Below, piece by piece: positions 28,610 through 37,492 of a DNA stretch of 64,000 bases. The DNA comes from Legionella cherrii (GTDB taxonomy: Bacteria; Pseudomonadota; Gammaproteobacteria; Legionellales; Legionellaceae). Made by a program: the position numbers and the translations under genes. The stretch's first letter is position 1. The number at the start of each line of letters is the position of its first letter. The stretch is taken from NCBI RefSeq assembly GCF_900635815.1, contig NZ_LR134173.1, forward strand, positions 3,194,001-3,258,000. Reading direction: 5' to 3'. The notes below the pieces were generated by a model. That model searched no databases, was not told where the DNA came from, and saw only the letters and a list, made by a program, of their open reading frames with translations.

Positions 28610-30522
28610 GGTCCGGACACACCACCTTGGCCGTTATATGCAACAAAGGTTCCATTGGGGGCAATTTTATAGATTGTGGAATCATTTACAGAGGCCACCC
28701 AAGCATTACCTTGCGAATCTAAAGAAACCTCCCTTGTTGAGCTACCGGCTGGTAATTGTACGTCTAAAGTTTTGATGAGTTGGGATCCGGAAATCACATA
28801 TTTATTAATTACCGAACCTGGGTTGCCAGCAGAAGTTTTGCTGTTACTCACCCATGCAGAGCCATCTTGAGCAATAGCTATGTCAAAAGGTCCACTGTTT
28901 GCAGGTTCTTGATAATAAATGGCAGAATTAGGATCGCCATTTAAATAAACAACAATCCTGTCATTACCATAGCTGGCCATCCAAATATTGTTATTTTTAT
29001 CTGAAACAGTACCTTGAACTCTATATAAAGCCGATATATAGCCTAGAGGACCTGAAATTGGAATGCCCGTTGAAGAAAACTGAGACACGCTCCCCTCGCC
29101 TCCTGGAGGCAAACAGGTATCACAACTCCCCCATCCAAAATTGCCTGTCCATATCGATCCACGCGTATCAATGGTAATTCCAAAAGCATTCCCTAATAGA
29201 CCACCACCAAATAGAGGCGATGTGGGGGTATTATTTATTCCGTCCGCAGGTTGGCCGTTTGGCTTTAAAACAATCAGCCAGTTGGATGAGTTGGGAGTGC
29301 CTTGAATCACATTATTCGTAATCCAAGCGTAGCCGTTTTTATCAAAAACTGTTTTGGCAGGCCCACCAAAAGGAGCAGACAAACTGCCTGAATTATTAAA
29401 TTTTACCGCTAAAGTCCACGCATCAGGTTTTGTTTTTAAAGAAGGTTGATAAGTAGCAAATTGATTCGATTGGACATAGATACCTAGTACATTATTCGCG
29501 GGATTATGCGCTATATTTAACAATGCATCTAAGGTATTTGTAGGGGCAAAACCATTGACTGTAGTTAATCCAAAAAGAACAGTACATGCACCTGGCAAAT
29601 TTTGAACACACGATGCAGTTATATTAGATAAATTATTGAGGGAACGCATTGTATTCGTTTGATCTGCATTGGGTGATGCAGTAATCACTTGCGATAGAGT
29701 GCCTTGAATCGGTGAAACTAAATTATCATTCATGCCTGAGGCAATTTTTAATCCTAATGAGCTACCACTAATTTGCCCATTATTAAAAAATTGTGCCATT
29801 GAAAAAGCCGCGCCTACAGTCGTCAATTCGTTAATTGTAATCGCTGGAAGAAGATTTTTACCTATTATAGTCACCAGCTTGGTGTTATTTCCCTGGCGTG
29901 CAACTGCATAAAATGAAGATGTTTGGGGTATTTGTTCAGGTGGAATATAAATAAAAAATTGTCCTGCTCCATTGGTTGTCGCATTAGCAATCGGTATTGC
30001 AGACGTTGAACTGGCGCTGTAAATAGTAACATTTGCATTCGCAAGTGGAATTGCAGAAACATTCCCTGATTGCACCACCCCTTTGATTGTAGGTTCGAAG
30101 GCCCTAACATTTAAGGGTTCATTCGTCCCTGCGCATGCGGGAACATTAGGACTACAAACAAAAAGATGATTATGAGGATTAGGATCATGTGGATTAACAG
30201 CACCTGAAACTCTAAGCTCTAATGTGCAGCTCCCACCAGGTAATAAGGTAAAATTTGCACCACATAAATCAGGATAAGCTGTATCGTTGAGTACTTGGCT
30301 TACATTAGTTGGTAAATATTTAACAAATCCCCCAGGTAGCGTACGACGCGTGGCATTGGTTACGGTATAGAATGCGCTTGCAGTATTTCCTAAAACAAGT
30401 TGAGTAGGTAACACCGTACCAGCTTTGGGTACAACATTGTAGGCAACCCCATAGCTCATCGTGCTTAAGGAGGTGGCACCAATAAACAGAAATAAAGAGG
30501 ACATCCTTTTATTCTTTTTCAT
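28600..30522 (-). CDS. Secreted Vgb/NHL-type beta-propeller protein with N-terminal Cys-containing beta-domain (frameshifted)
   Basis: 640 residues in this frame, about 770 after correcting the frameshift at 28603-28607. Signal peptide about 1-25. Residues 30-110 form a beta-sandwich-like domain (PTQLVLGNTASAFYTVTN; CGANFTLLPGGSCTLELRVSG), a pattern repeated in the exported proteins at 47499-49742 and 51712-53970. A carboxypeptidase-regulatory-like segment (NANVTIYSAS..ANATTNGAGQFFIY) follows, then from about 375 onward Vgb/NHL-like blades (GYAWITNN, GSIWTGNFG, NNIWMASYG, GSAWVSNS, GNAWVASVN). Probably secreted or surface-located; ligand unknown. Lies 12 bases after the barrel gene and is likely co-transcribed. 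AGGAAA precedes the ATG. Confidence 0.8.
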   Translation of the reverse strand: MKKNKRMSSLFLFIGATSLSTMSYGVAYNVVPKAGTVLPTQLVLGNTASAFYTVTNATRRTLPGGFVKYLPTNVSQVLNDTAYPDLCGANFTLLPGGSCTLELRVSGAVNPHDPNPHNHLFVCSPNVPACAGTNEPLNVRAFEPTIKGVVQSGNVSAIPLANANVTIYSASSTSAIPIANATTNGAGQFFIYIPPEQIPQTSSFYAVARQGNNTKLVTIIGKNLLPAITINELTTVGAAFSMAQFFNNGQISGSSLGLKIASGMNDNLVSPIQGTLSQVITASPNADQTNTMRSLNNLSNITASCVQNLPGACTVLFGLTTVNGFAPTNTLDALLNIAHNPANNVLGIYVQSNQFATYQPSLKTKPDAWTLAVKFNNSGSLSAPFGGPAKTVFDKNGYAWITNNVIQGTPNSSNWLIVLKPNGQPADGINNTPTSPLFGGGLLGNAFGITIDTRGSIWTGNFGWGSCDTCLPPGGEGSVSQFSSTGIPISGPLGYISALYRVQGTVSDKNNNIWMASYGNDRIVVYLNGDPNSAIYYQEPANSGPFDIAIAQDGSAWVSNSKTSAGNPGSVINKYVISGSQLIKTLDVQLPAGSSTREVSLDSQGNAWVASVNDSTIYKIAPNGTFVAYNGQGGVSGPWG

Positions 30523-30534
30523 TTTTCCTATTTC

Positions 30535-31347
30535 CTAAATTAAATAGCTTATTTGTACCATGGCTTCCTGCATATAAAGATGGGGTAGTGTCAAAGTACT
30601 TGTGAAAGGTATTACGTCAAGCATTCCTTCATCCAAATTCGCCTCACCTAAGCCCACATAACGATAGCCCACCCCTAAGCGCCAGTTTTTACATAGGTCC
30701 ATATCGATGCCAAGACCAAGACTATAAGCAAAATTCGTTGTTTTATGATCCTCAAATTCTGGGGTAAAAGTTAGAAATGGGGGCACGCTGGTTTGATAAT
30801 TTGAAGCCTGATTGAACGCAGCTCCAAGACCTAAAGATGCATAGGGATGAAAAATCGTTTTAACAGAGTGCAATAACTTGCCTTCAAAAAAAAGTTGGCT
30901 GCTTTTTATTTTATAATTGTAGGTAAACTCATCCGCTGATTGCTCATCTATGCCTTGTAATAAAATACCGCTACTAGAAAAATTATTAGGCCTATAATAA
31001 CTAATACCAAGCTGCAAAGCCCACAGCGAATTAATTGGAACTTCAGTTCCAATAGCGCCTCCCCATAACGTCCGATTTGAATGGTCATGTCTGGGCGTAT
31101 ATTGATATGTTGTGAAATCACCATCCATATTTAAAGTTTGTGAATGTCCTGTCTTGGCAACTGCTACACCGCCCGAGAGCGTAAAAAATGGATGAAACCA
31201 ATTTAAGTTTCCTTGATTCGATGGGTGAGTTATTTTAGCTTGGTCAGCATAGCTTGCATGAGCGGTCATAATCACTGAACTATAAATTATAAAAAAAGAA
31301 CGTATGGCAAATGGTGAGAAACAATCCGTTTTTGTTCGTTGAAACAT
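30535..31347 (-). CDS. Small outer-membrane beta-barrel protein (paralogue of 46706-47449)
   Basis: 270 residues, export signal near the N-terminus (a hydrophobic segment after about 15 residues, ending SYA|DQA). Alternating amphipathic strands: ALQLGISYYRP, FTYNYKIKSSQLFFEGKLL, HPYASLGLGAAFN, FAYSLGLGIDMDL, NWRLGVGYRYVGLGEANL, ending MVQISYLI, typical of OmpW/OmpA-like eight-stranded barrels with a C-terminal aromatic/hydrophobic strand. Clear sequence paralogue of the barrel at 46706-47449. First gene of a two-gene unit with the secreted beta-propeller gene. AGGAAG precedes the ATG. Role: outer-membrane receptor, anchor or channel; not determinable. Confidence 0.82.
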   Translation of the reverse strand: MFQRTKTDCFSPFAIRSFFIIYSSVIMTAHASYADQAKITHPSNQGNLNWFHPFFTLSGGVAVAKTGHSQTLNMDGDFTTYQYTPRHDHSNRTLWGGAIGTEVPINSLWALQLGISYYRPNNFSSSGILLQGIDEQSADEFTYNYKIKSSQLFFEGKLLHSVKTIFHPYASLGLGAAFNQASNYQTSVPPFLTFTPEFEDHKTTNFAYSLGLGIDMDLCKNWRLGVGYRYVGLGEANLDEGMLDVIPFTSTLTLPHLYMQEAMVQISYLI

Positions 31348-31586
31348 AAAATAATCTTCCTTTTCTCCCTAAAGTAACAAGGGAATTAAAATCCTTTCAG
31401 GCTAAGTGAATAAATAATCACTTTAATTTGCCCGACAAGATAGCTGATTTCGGTCTTTTTCTCAATGACAGAAAACCTAAATCCAGATATTCTAGATCGC
31501 GCCCTGCTTTGTCGATCAAAAAAGATTGGTTTTACAAAAAGGGAGTTGTTGTTTCTCTACAATTCATATTTTTAAAAGGAATTAAC

Positions 31587-32537
31587 GTGACTCTTAAATC
31601 AATTTTATTCTCAGCTGCTCTTATCCTTTCATCTCAAGCGCATGCAGATAATTTATTTAAATTGACTCAAAAACCTTTGACGATTAATCAATGCCCGATC
31701 ACTGCTACAGGAAATGCATTCGATCTTGCCTTGCTCAACCCTGGCTATTTTGTTGTATCAAGTGGCAAGAAAAACAGTGAACTCCTGTTTACACGTTTTG
31801 GCAGACTCTATTTAGACGCTGATGATTACCTTCGCACAGAATGGGGTGACTACCTGCTTGGAATAACAAAAAAATCTGCCCCCAAGCATTTAAATAAAAT
31901 CAAAATCCCCACAAAAAATTTAGCGCCTAAAGCGACCAGCAAAATAAAAATGGGGGCTAATCTTCCTGCGATGGCAATCGAGGGTGATAGCTATGTAGCG
32001 AGTTCAATTCTTTTCGATTCTCTATCTAATACCGATGAATTAACGGTTAAATTAACAAAAACTGGGGTTGGCATGTGGAAGGCCGAAGTTTTTGTTGCCA
32101 AAGTCATGCTGGATGAAGGCACCTTAAGGTTTAATGCCAACGGTGCGTTAACAAAACAAGAGGGATTGCACCATGTTCAATGGCCAACAGACTCTGGTAT
32201 TCAACAATTCAACATTGATTTTAAAGAGAGTACCCAATATGCAATCCCATTTTCTTTATTTTTTATGCATCAAGATGGCTATGGCGTGGGATTATTCACC
32301 ACGGCTATGGTTACAATAAATGGCGAAATTGATTTGCTATACAGCAATGGACAATCTAAATTATTGAAGAACCAGATAGCCGTCGCATTGTTTACCAATC
32401 CAAGCTATCTAGAAAATGTGATAAGCCATTTATACAGGCCCACTGAAAAGTCAGGTCTACCAAGACTTTATTGGAAAAATAGTGAACACGCTGTACTCAG
32501 TGGCTATCTTGAAGAAGAACCTTGTATTGCTCATTAG
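31587..32537 (+). CDS. Sec-exported FlgE (flagellar hook)-like orphan protein
   Basis: 316 residues from GTG 31587, chosen because AAAAGGA lies 6 nt upstream and a signal peptide follows at once (TLKSILFSAALILSSQAHA|DN). The body matches flagellar hook/rod proteins: NAFDLALLNPGYFVVSSG...FTRFGRLYLDADDYL (FlgE/FlgF/FlgG core), SILFDSLSNTDELTVKLTKT..W (FlgE D2), TLRFNANGALT, QDGYGVGLFTTAMV, and LYSNGQSKLL then IAVALFTNP. The terminal D0 heptad helices needed for hook polymerisation and type III export are missing and a Sec signal replaces the N-terminus. No flagellar genes are nearby. Function unknown; a repurposed periplasmic or secreted hook-like domain. Confidence 0.75.
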   Translation: MTLKSILFSAALILSSQAHADNLFKLTQKPLTINQCPITATGNAFDLALLNPGYFVVSSGKKNSELLFTRFGRLYLDADDYLRTEWGDYLLGITKKSAPKHLNKIKIPTKNLAPKATSKIKMGANLPAMAIEGDSYVASSILFDSLSNTDELTVKLTKTGVGMWKAEVFVAKVMLDEGTLRFNANGALTKQEGLHHVQWPTDSGIQQFNIDFKESTQYAIPFSLFFMHQDGYGVGLFTTAMVTINGEIDLLYSNGQSKLLKNQIAVALFTNPSYLENVISHLYRPTEKSGLPRLYWKNSEHAVLSGYLEEEPCIAH

Positions 32538-32546
32538 ATTTTTATT

Positions 32547-32608
32547 TGCTTTCTGACATTTACTTGTGATTTGTGAACGATTCGATGCAACAAGATTGTC
32601 AGAAAGCA
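32547..32608. repeat. 12-bp inverted repeat downstream of FlgE-like gene
   Basis: Perfect arms TGCTTTCTGACA (32547-32558) and TGTCAGAAAGCA (32597-32608) around 38 bases. No T-tract, so not a classical terminator. Possibly a transcript-end structure or small mobile-element footprint. Confidence 0.4.
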
Positions 32609-32682
32609 CTTTCTACGAGCTATCCCCCTCTGTAAAAGAGGCTAGAAAATAAGGAACATAAACTCCTCATAAAGGTAAAAAT

Positions 32683-33651
32683 ATGGATCCAGTGACGCAT
32701 GCGGTTTTAGGGGCAGCCTGCTCTCAAGCAATTTTGTACAGGAAAGACAAACACAATGCCTGGCTTGTCGGTGGCTTAGCAGCCATGGCACCTGATTTGG
32801 ATATATTCATTCGAGAATCAGGCAATCCAATGCTGTTTTTCCTCTATCACCGCCACTTCACCCATTCCCTAAGTTTTATCCCCATAGGTGCTTTAATCAT
32901 TACCTTAGCTTTGCTAATTTTTAAACGCTTTCGCACTCATTGGAAATTTACTTTTTTGGCCGCTTTGATCGGTTACTCCACTCATGGCCTGTTAGACGCC
33001 TGTACGACTTATGGAACGGTTTTATTTTGGCCATTTTCTGATACCAGAGTGAGTTGGGATATTGTTTCTATTGTTGATCCCTTTATCACCATCCCCCTGG
33101 GTTTAGGATTAATCGCGGCTCTGGTCTTTAATCAAAGAAGGCCTGTCCTTATTGCTTTAGCGCTAATTAGTTTATTTATGCTATTCAATATAGAGCAACA
33201 CTATCGAGCAATGACAGCAGTTCGTGAAAAACTTGCCCAATTAGGAGTAAGTACAGACAAGGCACGTGTGTTTCCCATGTTACTCAGTTCCACACAGTGG
33301 AGAGGAATTGCACTAAATAAAAAGCGTTTGTACCTCATTAATGTTTCAACCCCACTTTTAAAGGAATCAAGAAGCCAACTGGTGGCAAGTTATCCTGCTT
33401 TTTCATATCAAAAATTACCTGAATATGTAAAAAACTCATCTTCATTAATGAGGGATTTTATTATTTTTAACTGGTTTACCGACAACTATCTCGTCACCGT
33501 TAATAATAACCCGTTATTATTAGCTGATGGACGTTTTTTAGTAGACAACAATGCAACGATAGCCCTATGGAGTATGCTGTTTTTAGCGAATCAACCACAC
33601 GTGGAGGAGTTTCATTTTTTGCGCATTGCCAATTACAAACAGAATTCTTGA
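32683..33651 (+). CDS. YdjM/DUF457-family membrane-bound hydrolase-like protein
   Basis: 322 residues. N-terminus MDPVTHAVLGAACSQAIL with the family histidine, then AAMAPDLDIF, LYHRHFTHSLSFIP and GYSTHGLLDACTTYGT: the H/D-rich motifs of the YdjM (DUF457) metal-dependent hydrolase-like family. About five membrane segments in the first 190 residues, then a C-terminal domain outside the membrane. Substrate unknown; E. coli YdjM is LexA-regulated. AAAGG lies 7 nt before the ATG. Monocistronic. Confidence 0.85.
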   Translation: MDPVTHAVLGAACSQAILYRKDKHNAWLVGGLAAMAPDLDIFIRESGNPMLFFLYHRHFTHSLSFIPIGALIITLALLIFKRFRTHWKFTFLAALIGYSTHGLLDACTTYGTVLFWPFSDTRVSWDIVSIVDPFITIPLGLGLIAALVFNQRRPVLIALALISLFMLFNIEQHYRAMTAVREKLAQLGVSTDKARVFPMLLSSTQWRGIALNKKRLYLINVSTPLLKESRSQLVASYPAFSYQKLPEYVKNSSSLMRDFIIFNWFTDNYLVTVNNNPLLLADGRFLVDNNATIALWSMLFLANQPHVEEFHFLRIANYKQNS

Positions 33652-33804
33652 TGATGATCATGAACCTTTTAAAATTGATAAACGGCTAATCAAAAGAATT
33701 TGTTTAAAACATATGATCAGATATAATTTCAAAAAATGTTCTGGAATATCCAAGAACCTGTCCTTTAACTAAGAACGATTACCACTTATTAACTCCGTAA
33801 CCTT

Positions 33805-34254
33805 ATGTTTCATATTGCCCTTTACCAACCTGAAATCCCTCCAAATACAGGAAACATCATTCGACTATGTGCCAACACTGGGGCAACATTGCATTTGATA
33901 CATCCTCTTGGATTTTCATTACAAGAAAAAGCACTGAGACGAGCTGGCTTGGATTATCATGAATGGGCCTCTATTGCCCAATATGAAAATTGGGAACACT
34001 TTATTCAACAACACCATCAAAAGACGATCTACACCTTGAGCGCTCGAGCTACACAATGTTACTCAACGGTTCAATATACCGCCGATGACCTGTTTTTATT
34101 CGGTCCAGAATCCAGAGGATTGCCTCAAGAAATTTTACTGAAATACACGTCGCTCTCTATCCCTATGCGTGAGAACAATCGAAGTTTAAATCTCTCGAAC
34201 GCTGTTGCGGTTATTTTATATGAAGCTTGGAGGCAAGTGGGTTTTCACAAATAA
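33805..34254 (+). CDS. trmL: tRNA (cytidine/uridine-34-2'-O)-methyltransferase TrmL
   Basis: 149-residue SPOUT enzyme, the length of TrmL (YibK). SPOUT motifs: IPPNTGNIIRLCANTGATLH (motif 1), FLFGPESRGLP (motif 2) and IPMRENNRSLNLSNAVAVIL (motif 3, trefoil knot). It 2'-O-methylates the wobble nucleotide of tRNA-Leu isoacceptors using SAM, acting as a dimer in the cytoplasm. Monocistronic. Confidence 0.94.
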   Translation: MFHIALYQPEIPPNTGNIIRLCANTGATLHLIHPLGFSLQEKALRRAGLDYHEWASIAQYENWEHFIQQHHQKTIYTLSARATQCYSTVQYTADDLFLFGPESRGLPQEILLKYTSLSIPMRENNRSLNLSNAVAVILYEAWRQVGFHK

Positions 34255-34353
34255 CAGAAGATTCATTATATACTCTGTTCATTTCAAGCAGTCCTGAAGC
34301 CGTTTCGAAAGCGAGTACCGTTTAAATACAGTTACCCGCACCCGTAACTTATT

Positions 34354-34998
34354 TCACATTTTCATACTTGGGGAAGAAGGATAATTTTTTATCAGATTTT
34401 CCTCTCTGGTGTTGAGTTCTTGCTCTTTACAATCCACGCATTTACCACAACAACAACGGATGGTTCGAGAGGCAACTAACGGAGTTGTTCCTCCTGCCCC
34501 CATGCCTAAACAATAAGCGAAGTACCAAGGTATCGGCGTGAAACAGGAAACGAGAATCCCACCAATTAAACCGAAAGTACAACCGCATCCGATGGCTAGT
34601 CGTTCTTCCTTAGTGATGCATGACTTTTTAAGTGGAACATCCCAGGTTTTTCTTATGTCATTTTTTTGAGCTTTGACAACGTTTTTAAGTTCCGCAATTG
34701 CGTTTTCTTCCTGGCGACGCTTTTGGCGAGCAATTTCAGCTTCTTTGTGTTGTAGGTAACCTATAAATTGGGCATGTATTTGTAAGTAGGTTCCTTTATA
34801 TTCTTTATCGCATATTTTAACGAAGATTTGCTTTGGATAATTTGAAACCAGCTTTTTGAAAGTTGAATTAGTCATAGCGAGATGATTGAGCGACTTAACA
34901 TCAAGAAAAAAAAATATCAGGTACATTACGTCATTAGGAACCTGAGAAAAGTTTCCTGTATTTGTAGCAATTTTCTGTACTTCTTTTTTTTTAAACAC
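34354..34998 (-). CDS. F-box protein with coiled coil, membrane hairpin and Cys cluster; candidate effector
   Basis: 214 residues from GTG 34998 with GGAGGA about 4 nt upstream. Residues 17-58 read as an F-box (QVPNDVMYLIFFFLDVKSLN, then LAMTNSTFKKLV), the module that binds Skp1 in SCF ubiquitin ligases. A charged coiled coil covers about 78-115. Then a two-segment hydrophobic region (LAIGCGCTFGLIGGILVSCF; WYFAYCLGMGAGGTTPLVA) and a Cys cluster IRCCCGKCVDC near the C-terminus that could bind metal or be acylated. F-box proteins in Legionella are Dot/Icm effectors (LegU1, AnkB); here a membrane-anchored version is inferred. Substrate unknown. Confidence 0.72.
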   Translation of the reverse strand: MFKKKEVQKIATNTGNFSQVPNDVMYLIFFFLDVKSLNHLAMTNSTFKKLVSNYPKQIFVKICDKEYKGTYLQIHAQFIGYLQHKEAEIARQKRRQEENAIAELKNVVKAQKNDIRKTWDVPLKKSCITKEERLAIGCGCTFGLIGGILVSCFTPIPWYFAYCLGMGAGGTTPLVASRTIRCCCGKCVDCKEQELNTREENLIKNYPSSPSMKM

Positions 34999-35258
34999 AA
35001 CTCCTCCAGTAAACGATTAAAAAATGGAATGTCGTACTCCATTTCCGCTGATATTATCCAATACTATCGAATATTCAAGAAGTTATTTCATATCGCTCCT
35101 ATATCACTTTATTCTTTAATGAAGGCTGGGTTTATTATTCCTGAAAAAAAAACGATTGAACGCATATTCTATAAATTGAAATTAAATTCATTTTCATTGA
35201 CAATAAAACCAAGGATCGGTATATTCATTATATGGATATTTAATGGATTCAAATTCAA

Positions 35259-35993
35259 ATGAGCCGATTTTCAAACCTATTCTTACTAGTAATATGTATT
35301 TTGTTATCTTCCTGCAAAACAAAAGATAACGAGAATAGCCTGCATTTTGCCACATCAGCAGAGTATCCACCTTTTGAATATAGCGACCACGGGGAAATAA
35401 AGGGATTTGATATTGATTTGGCAAAACTAATTGCTAAAGAGCTCGGGAAAAAAGCTGTTTTTGACAACATGCAATTCAGTACTGTGCTTCCTGCAATTAG
35501 TTCTGGGCAAGATGATATTGCCATAGCTACAATCACGATTACTGATGCGAGAAAAGTCAATTTTGATTTCTCTGCGCCCTATTACTTTGAAGGAATGGCC
35601 TCGGTATATCATTCCAGTCACCCCATCACCACACCCAGCCAACTTACAGGAAAAAAAGTAGCAGTACAGCTTGGTAGTACGATGGAGATATGGCTACGGG
35701 ATAATTACCCTCAGGTGGAACTCACCACATTTGATAATAATAACCAAGCGATTGAAGCATTACTTGCAAATCATGTTGATGTCGTTTTACTGGATGGTGC
35801 CCAAGGGAAAATCTATAGCAAAAAACATTCGGAACTCTCTTCTTCGCTAATTGCTAAAGCAGATTATGGATACGCATTAGCACTGAAAAAAGGTTCTCCA
35901 TTGACGTCAAAGATTAATAAAGCCCTGCAAAAACTGCAAGCCAGTGGAGCAATTCAAAAACTAGAAAAAATCTGGTTCAAGGATTCATTATGA
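35259..35993 (+). CDS. Amino-acid-binding lipoprotein (SBP_bac_3)
   Basis: 244 residues: lipoprotein signal with lipobox LLSSC (Cys19), then a family-3 solute-binding fold: FATSAEYPPFEYSDHGEIKG, FDIDLAKLIAKELG, SGQDDIAIATITITDAR, FSAPYYFEG, GKKVAVQLGST, and YALALKKGSPL. Binds polar amino acids such as arginine or glutamine for an ABC transporter, but no permease or ATPase gene is adjacent. It stands 54 bases before an ornithine carbamoyltransferase gene in the same orientation, which suggests arginine or ornithine as ligand. Confidence 0.87.
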   Translation: MSRFSNLFLLVICILLSSCKTKDNENSLHFATSAEYPPFEYSDHGEIKGFDIDLAKLIAKELGKKAVFDNMQFSTVLPAISSGQDDIAIATITITDARKVNFDFSAPYYFEGMASVYHSSHPITTPSQLTGKKVAVQLGSTMEIWLRDNYPQVELTTFDNNNQAIEALLANHVDVVLLDGAQGKIYSKKHSELSSSLIAKADYGYALALKKGSPLTSKINKALQKLQASGAIQKLEKIWFKDSL

Positions 35994-36047
35994 ACATTAA
36001 TTCAAAATCGACAGACACCATGTTCTGATTTATTTAGGAGGCTCAAC

Positions 36048-37127
36048 ATGTCCCTTTACACTCCAGTTAAAAACACGCTTGTTGAAGAAACTCATTCTCA
36101 ACCGATTAGCGAAGTAACCACCAACACCTTCGTGATCAATTTACAACAAGCAATATTTGATCTTGAGGCCGGCACCTATCAAGACAAAAGATCTAACCCA
36201 GGACCATCAGAGGTAAAGAAGACATCCTCTCCCCCAAAAATCAAGCACTTTCTTACCGGAACCGAATTAAGTACCGAAGAATTAAAGCATGTCTTGGAGA
36301 AAGCAAAGGCCTTGAAGCAAACTCCCTCGTTCTACAGTCAAGCTCTGGCTCATAAAAGCCTTGCCATGATTTTTGAAAAACCTTCTTTTCGAACTCGCCT
36401 TAGTTTTGCACTGGCAATTCAAAGTATGGGAGGGATAGCCATTGAAAGTGTAAGCAATACGAGAAAGCAGGAAACCCCAGCGGATATGGCTAGAGTTCTA
36501 AATGGTTATGCAAATTTTGTTATGGTAAGAACTCACGCAGATGAAATATTACAAGAAATGGCCACTTATGCAAAAGTTCCTGTAATCAATGGCCTTTCCG
36601 CCTTACATCATCCATGTCAGATTTTAGCTGATTTATTAAGTCTATGGGAGCAATTTGGCTCTTTGGAAGGACTGACTGTTGCGTATATTGGTGATGGAAA
36701 TAATATTTTGCATAGTTTGATGCTGCTGGCACCGCAATTAGGAATAACAATTAATTACTGTTGCCCTGCATCCCATCAACCTAATGCTTCAATTGTCGAA
36801 CAGGCGCAGGACATGAAGCCAGATAAGATTTATCATTTTTCCAAACCTGAGGATGCGGTTAAGAATGCCCATGCAGTATACACTGACGTTTGGACTAGTA
36901 TGGGTTTTGAAGATCAGGAAAATCTTGAAGCCTTCCAGGGTTTCCAGGTCAATGAATCCTTAATGTCCTATGCAAAACCAGAAGCCGTATTTATGCATTG
37001 TATGCCCATGGAACGAGGAAAAGAAGTATCCGAAACCTTGCCTGACAGTCCAGCTTCGATCATCTTCACTCAAAGTGAAAACAGAATGCATGTTCAGAAA
37101 GCGTTACTTTTATTTTTAAATCGATAA
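36048..37127 (+). CDS. argF: Ornithine carbamoyltransferase with N-terminal extension
   Basis: 359 residues. Catalytic core from about residue 65: carbamoyl-phosphate motif as SFRTR at 113-117 (usual S-T-R-T-R), HHPCQILADLLSL, DVWTSMGFE (ornithine-binding SMG) and MHCMPMERGKEV (usual H-C-L-P). Condenses ornithine and carbamoyl phosphate to citrulline. The first about 60 residues are extra compared with typical OTCases (about 305-335) and are low-complexity, Ser/Thr/Pro-rich; AGGAGG 7 nt before ATG 36048 supports the long start. The altered motif residues are conservative, but a related transcarbamylase activity cannot be excluded. Confidence 0.85.
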   Translation: MSLYTPVKNTLVEETHSQPISEVTTNTFVINLQQAIFDLEAGTYQDKRSNPGPSEVKKTSSPPKIKHFLTGTELSTEELKHVLEKAKALKQTPSFYSQALAHKSLAMIFEKPSFRTRLSFALAIQSMGGIAIESVSNTRKQETPADMARVLNGYANFVMVRTHADEILQEMATYAKVPVINGLSALHHPCQILADLLSLWEQFGSLEGLTVAYIGDGNNILHSLMLLAPQLGITINYCCPASHQPNASIVEQAQDMKPDKIYHFSKPEDAVKNAHAVYTDVWTSMGFEDQENLEAFQGFQVNESLMSYAKPEAVFMHCMPMERGKEVSETLPDSPASIIFTQSENRMHVQKALLLFLNR

Positions 37128-37492
37128 AAAATAGTTCTGGATCAGTTATGGCTAAAAACCTGCTGCAGGTGCAGCCTTTGATCCACCTGTTAACGAATTC
37201 AATCTGGTCTATCTCTTTTTGTGTTTCTAAAAAAAGAAAGACATTCATACCAACCATGATTCATTCAGCACAGTCCTTCGTTGTAAATCCTTACAGCATT
37301 TTATATAGTAATACAGAATTATCAGTGATAGGCTTAGTACTACATTTGCTCGTTTGCTTATCATGTCACCATTGAGTTTGTGCTGAAAAGCCAGATAAGC
37401 TCAAAACCAACTCACCTCAAATTGCCTTTTATTTGAAAATAGTTAAAACCAAAGCCATAAATTAATATTCGTTCAATATCCGGAGAATTTAA
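37128..37492. other. 365-base intergenic region
   Basis: Between argF and the RhoGAP gene. Holds a loose GGATCA...TGATCC inverted repeat just after argF and AT-rich promoter-like DNA. No gene, RNA or strong terminator seen. Confidence 0.4.

Noticed and set aside
34882..35262. 126-codon plus-strand open frame antisense to the F-box gene start
   Set aside because: Overlaps the well-supported F-box gene, low-complexity AT-rich composition, no ribosome site.
37148..37375. 75-codon open frame after argF
   Set aside because: No ribosome site and no protein-like pattern; treated as intergenic.
37461..37480. PmrA-like sequence ATTAATATT-CG-TTCAATATC before the RhoGAP gene
   Set aside because: It ends only 12 bases before the start codon and overlaps the ribosome-site region, too close to act as an upstream activator site; the second half-site also matches poorly.
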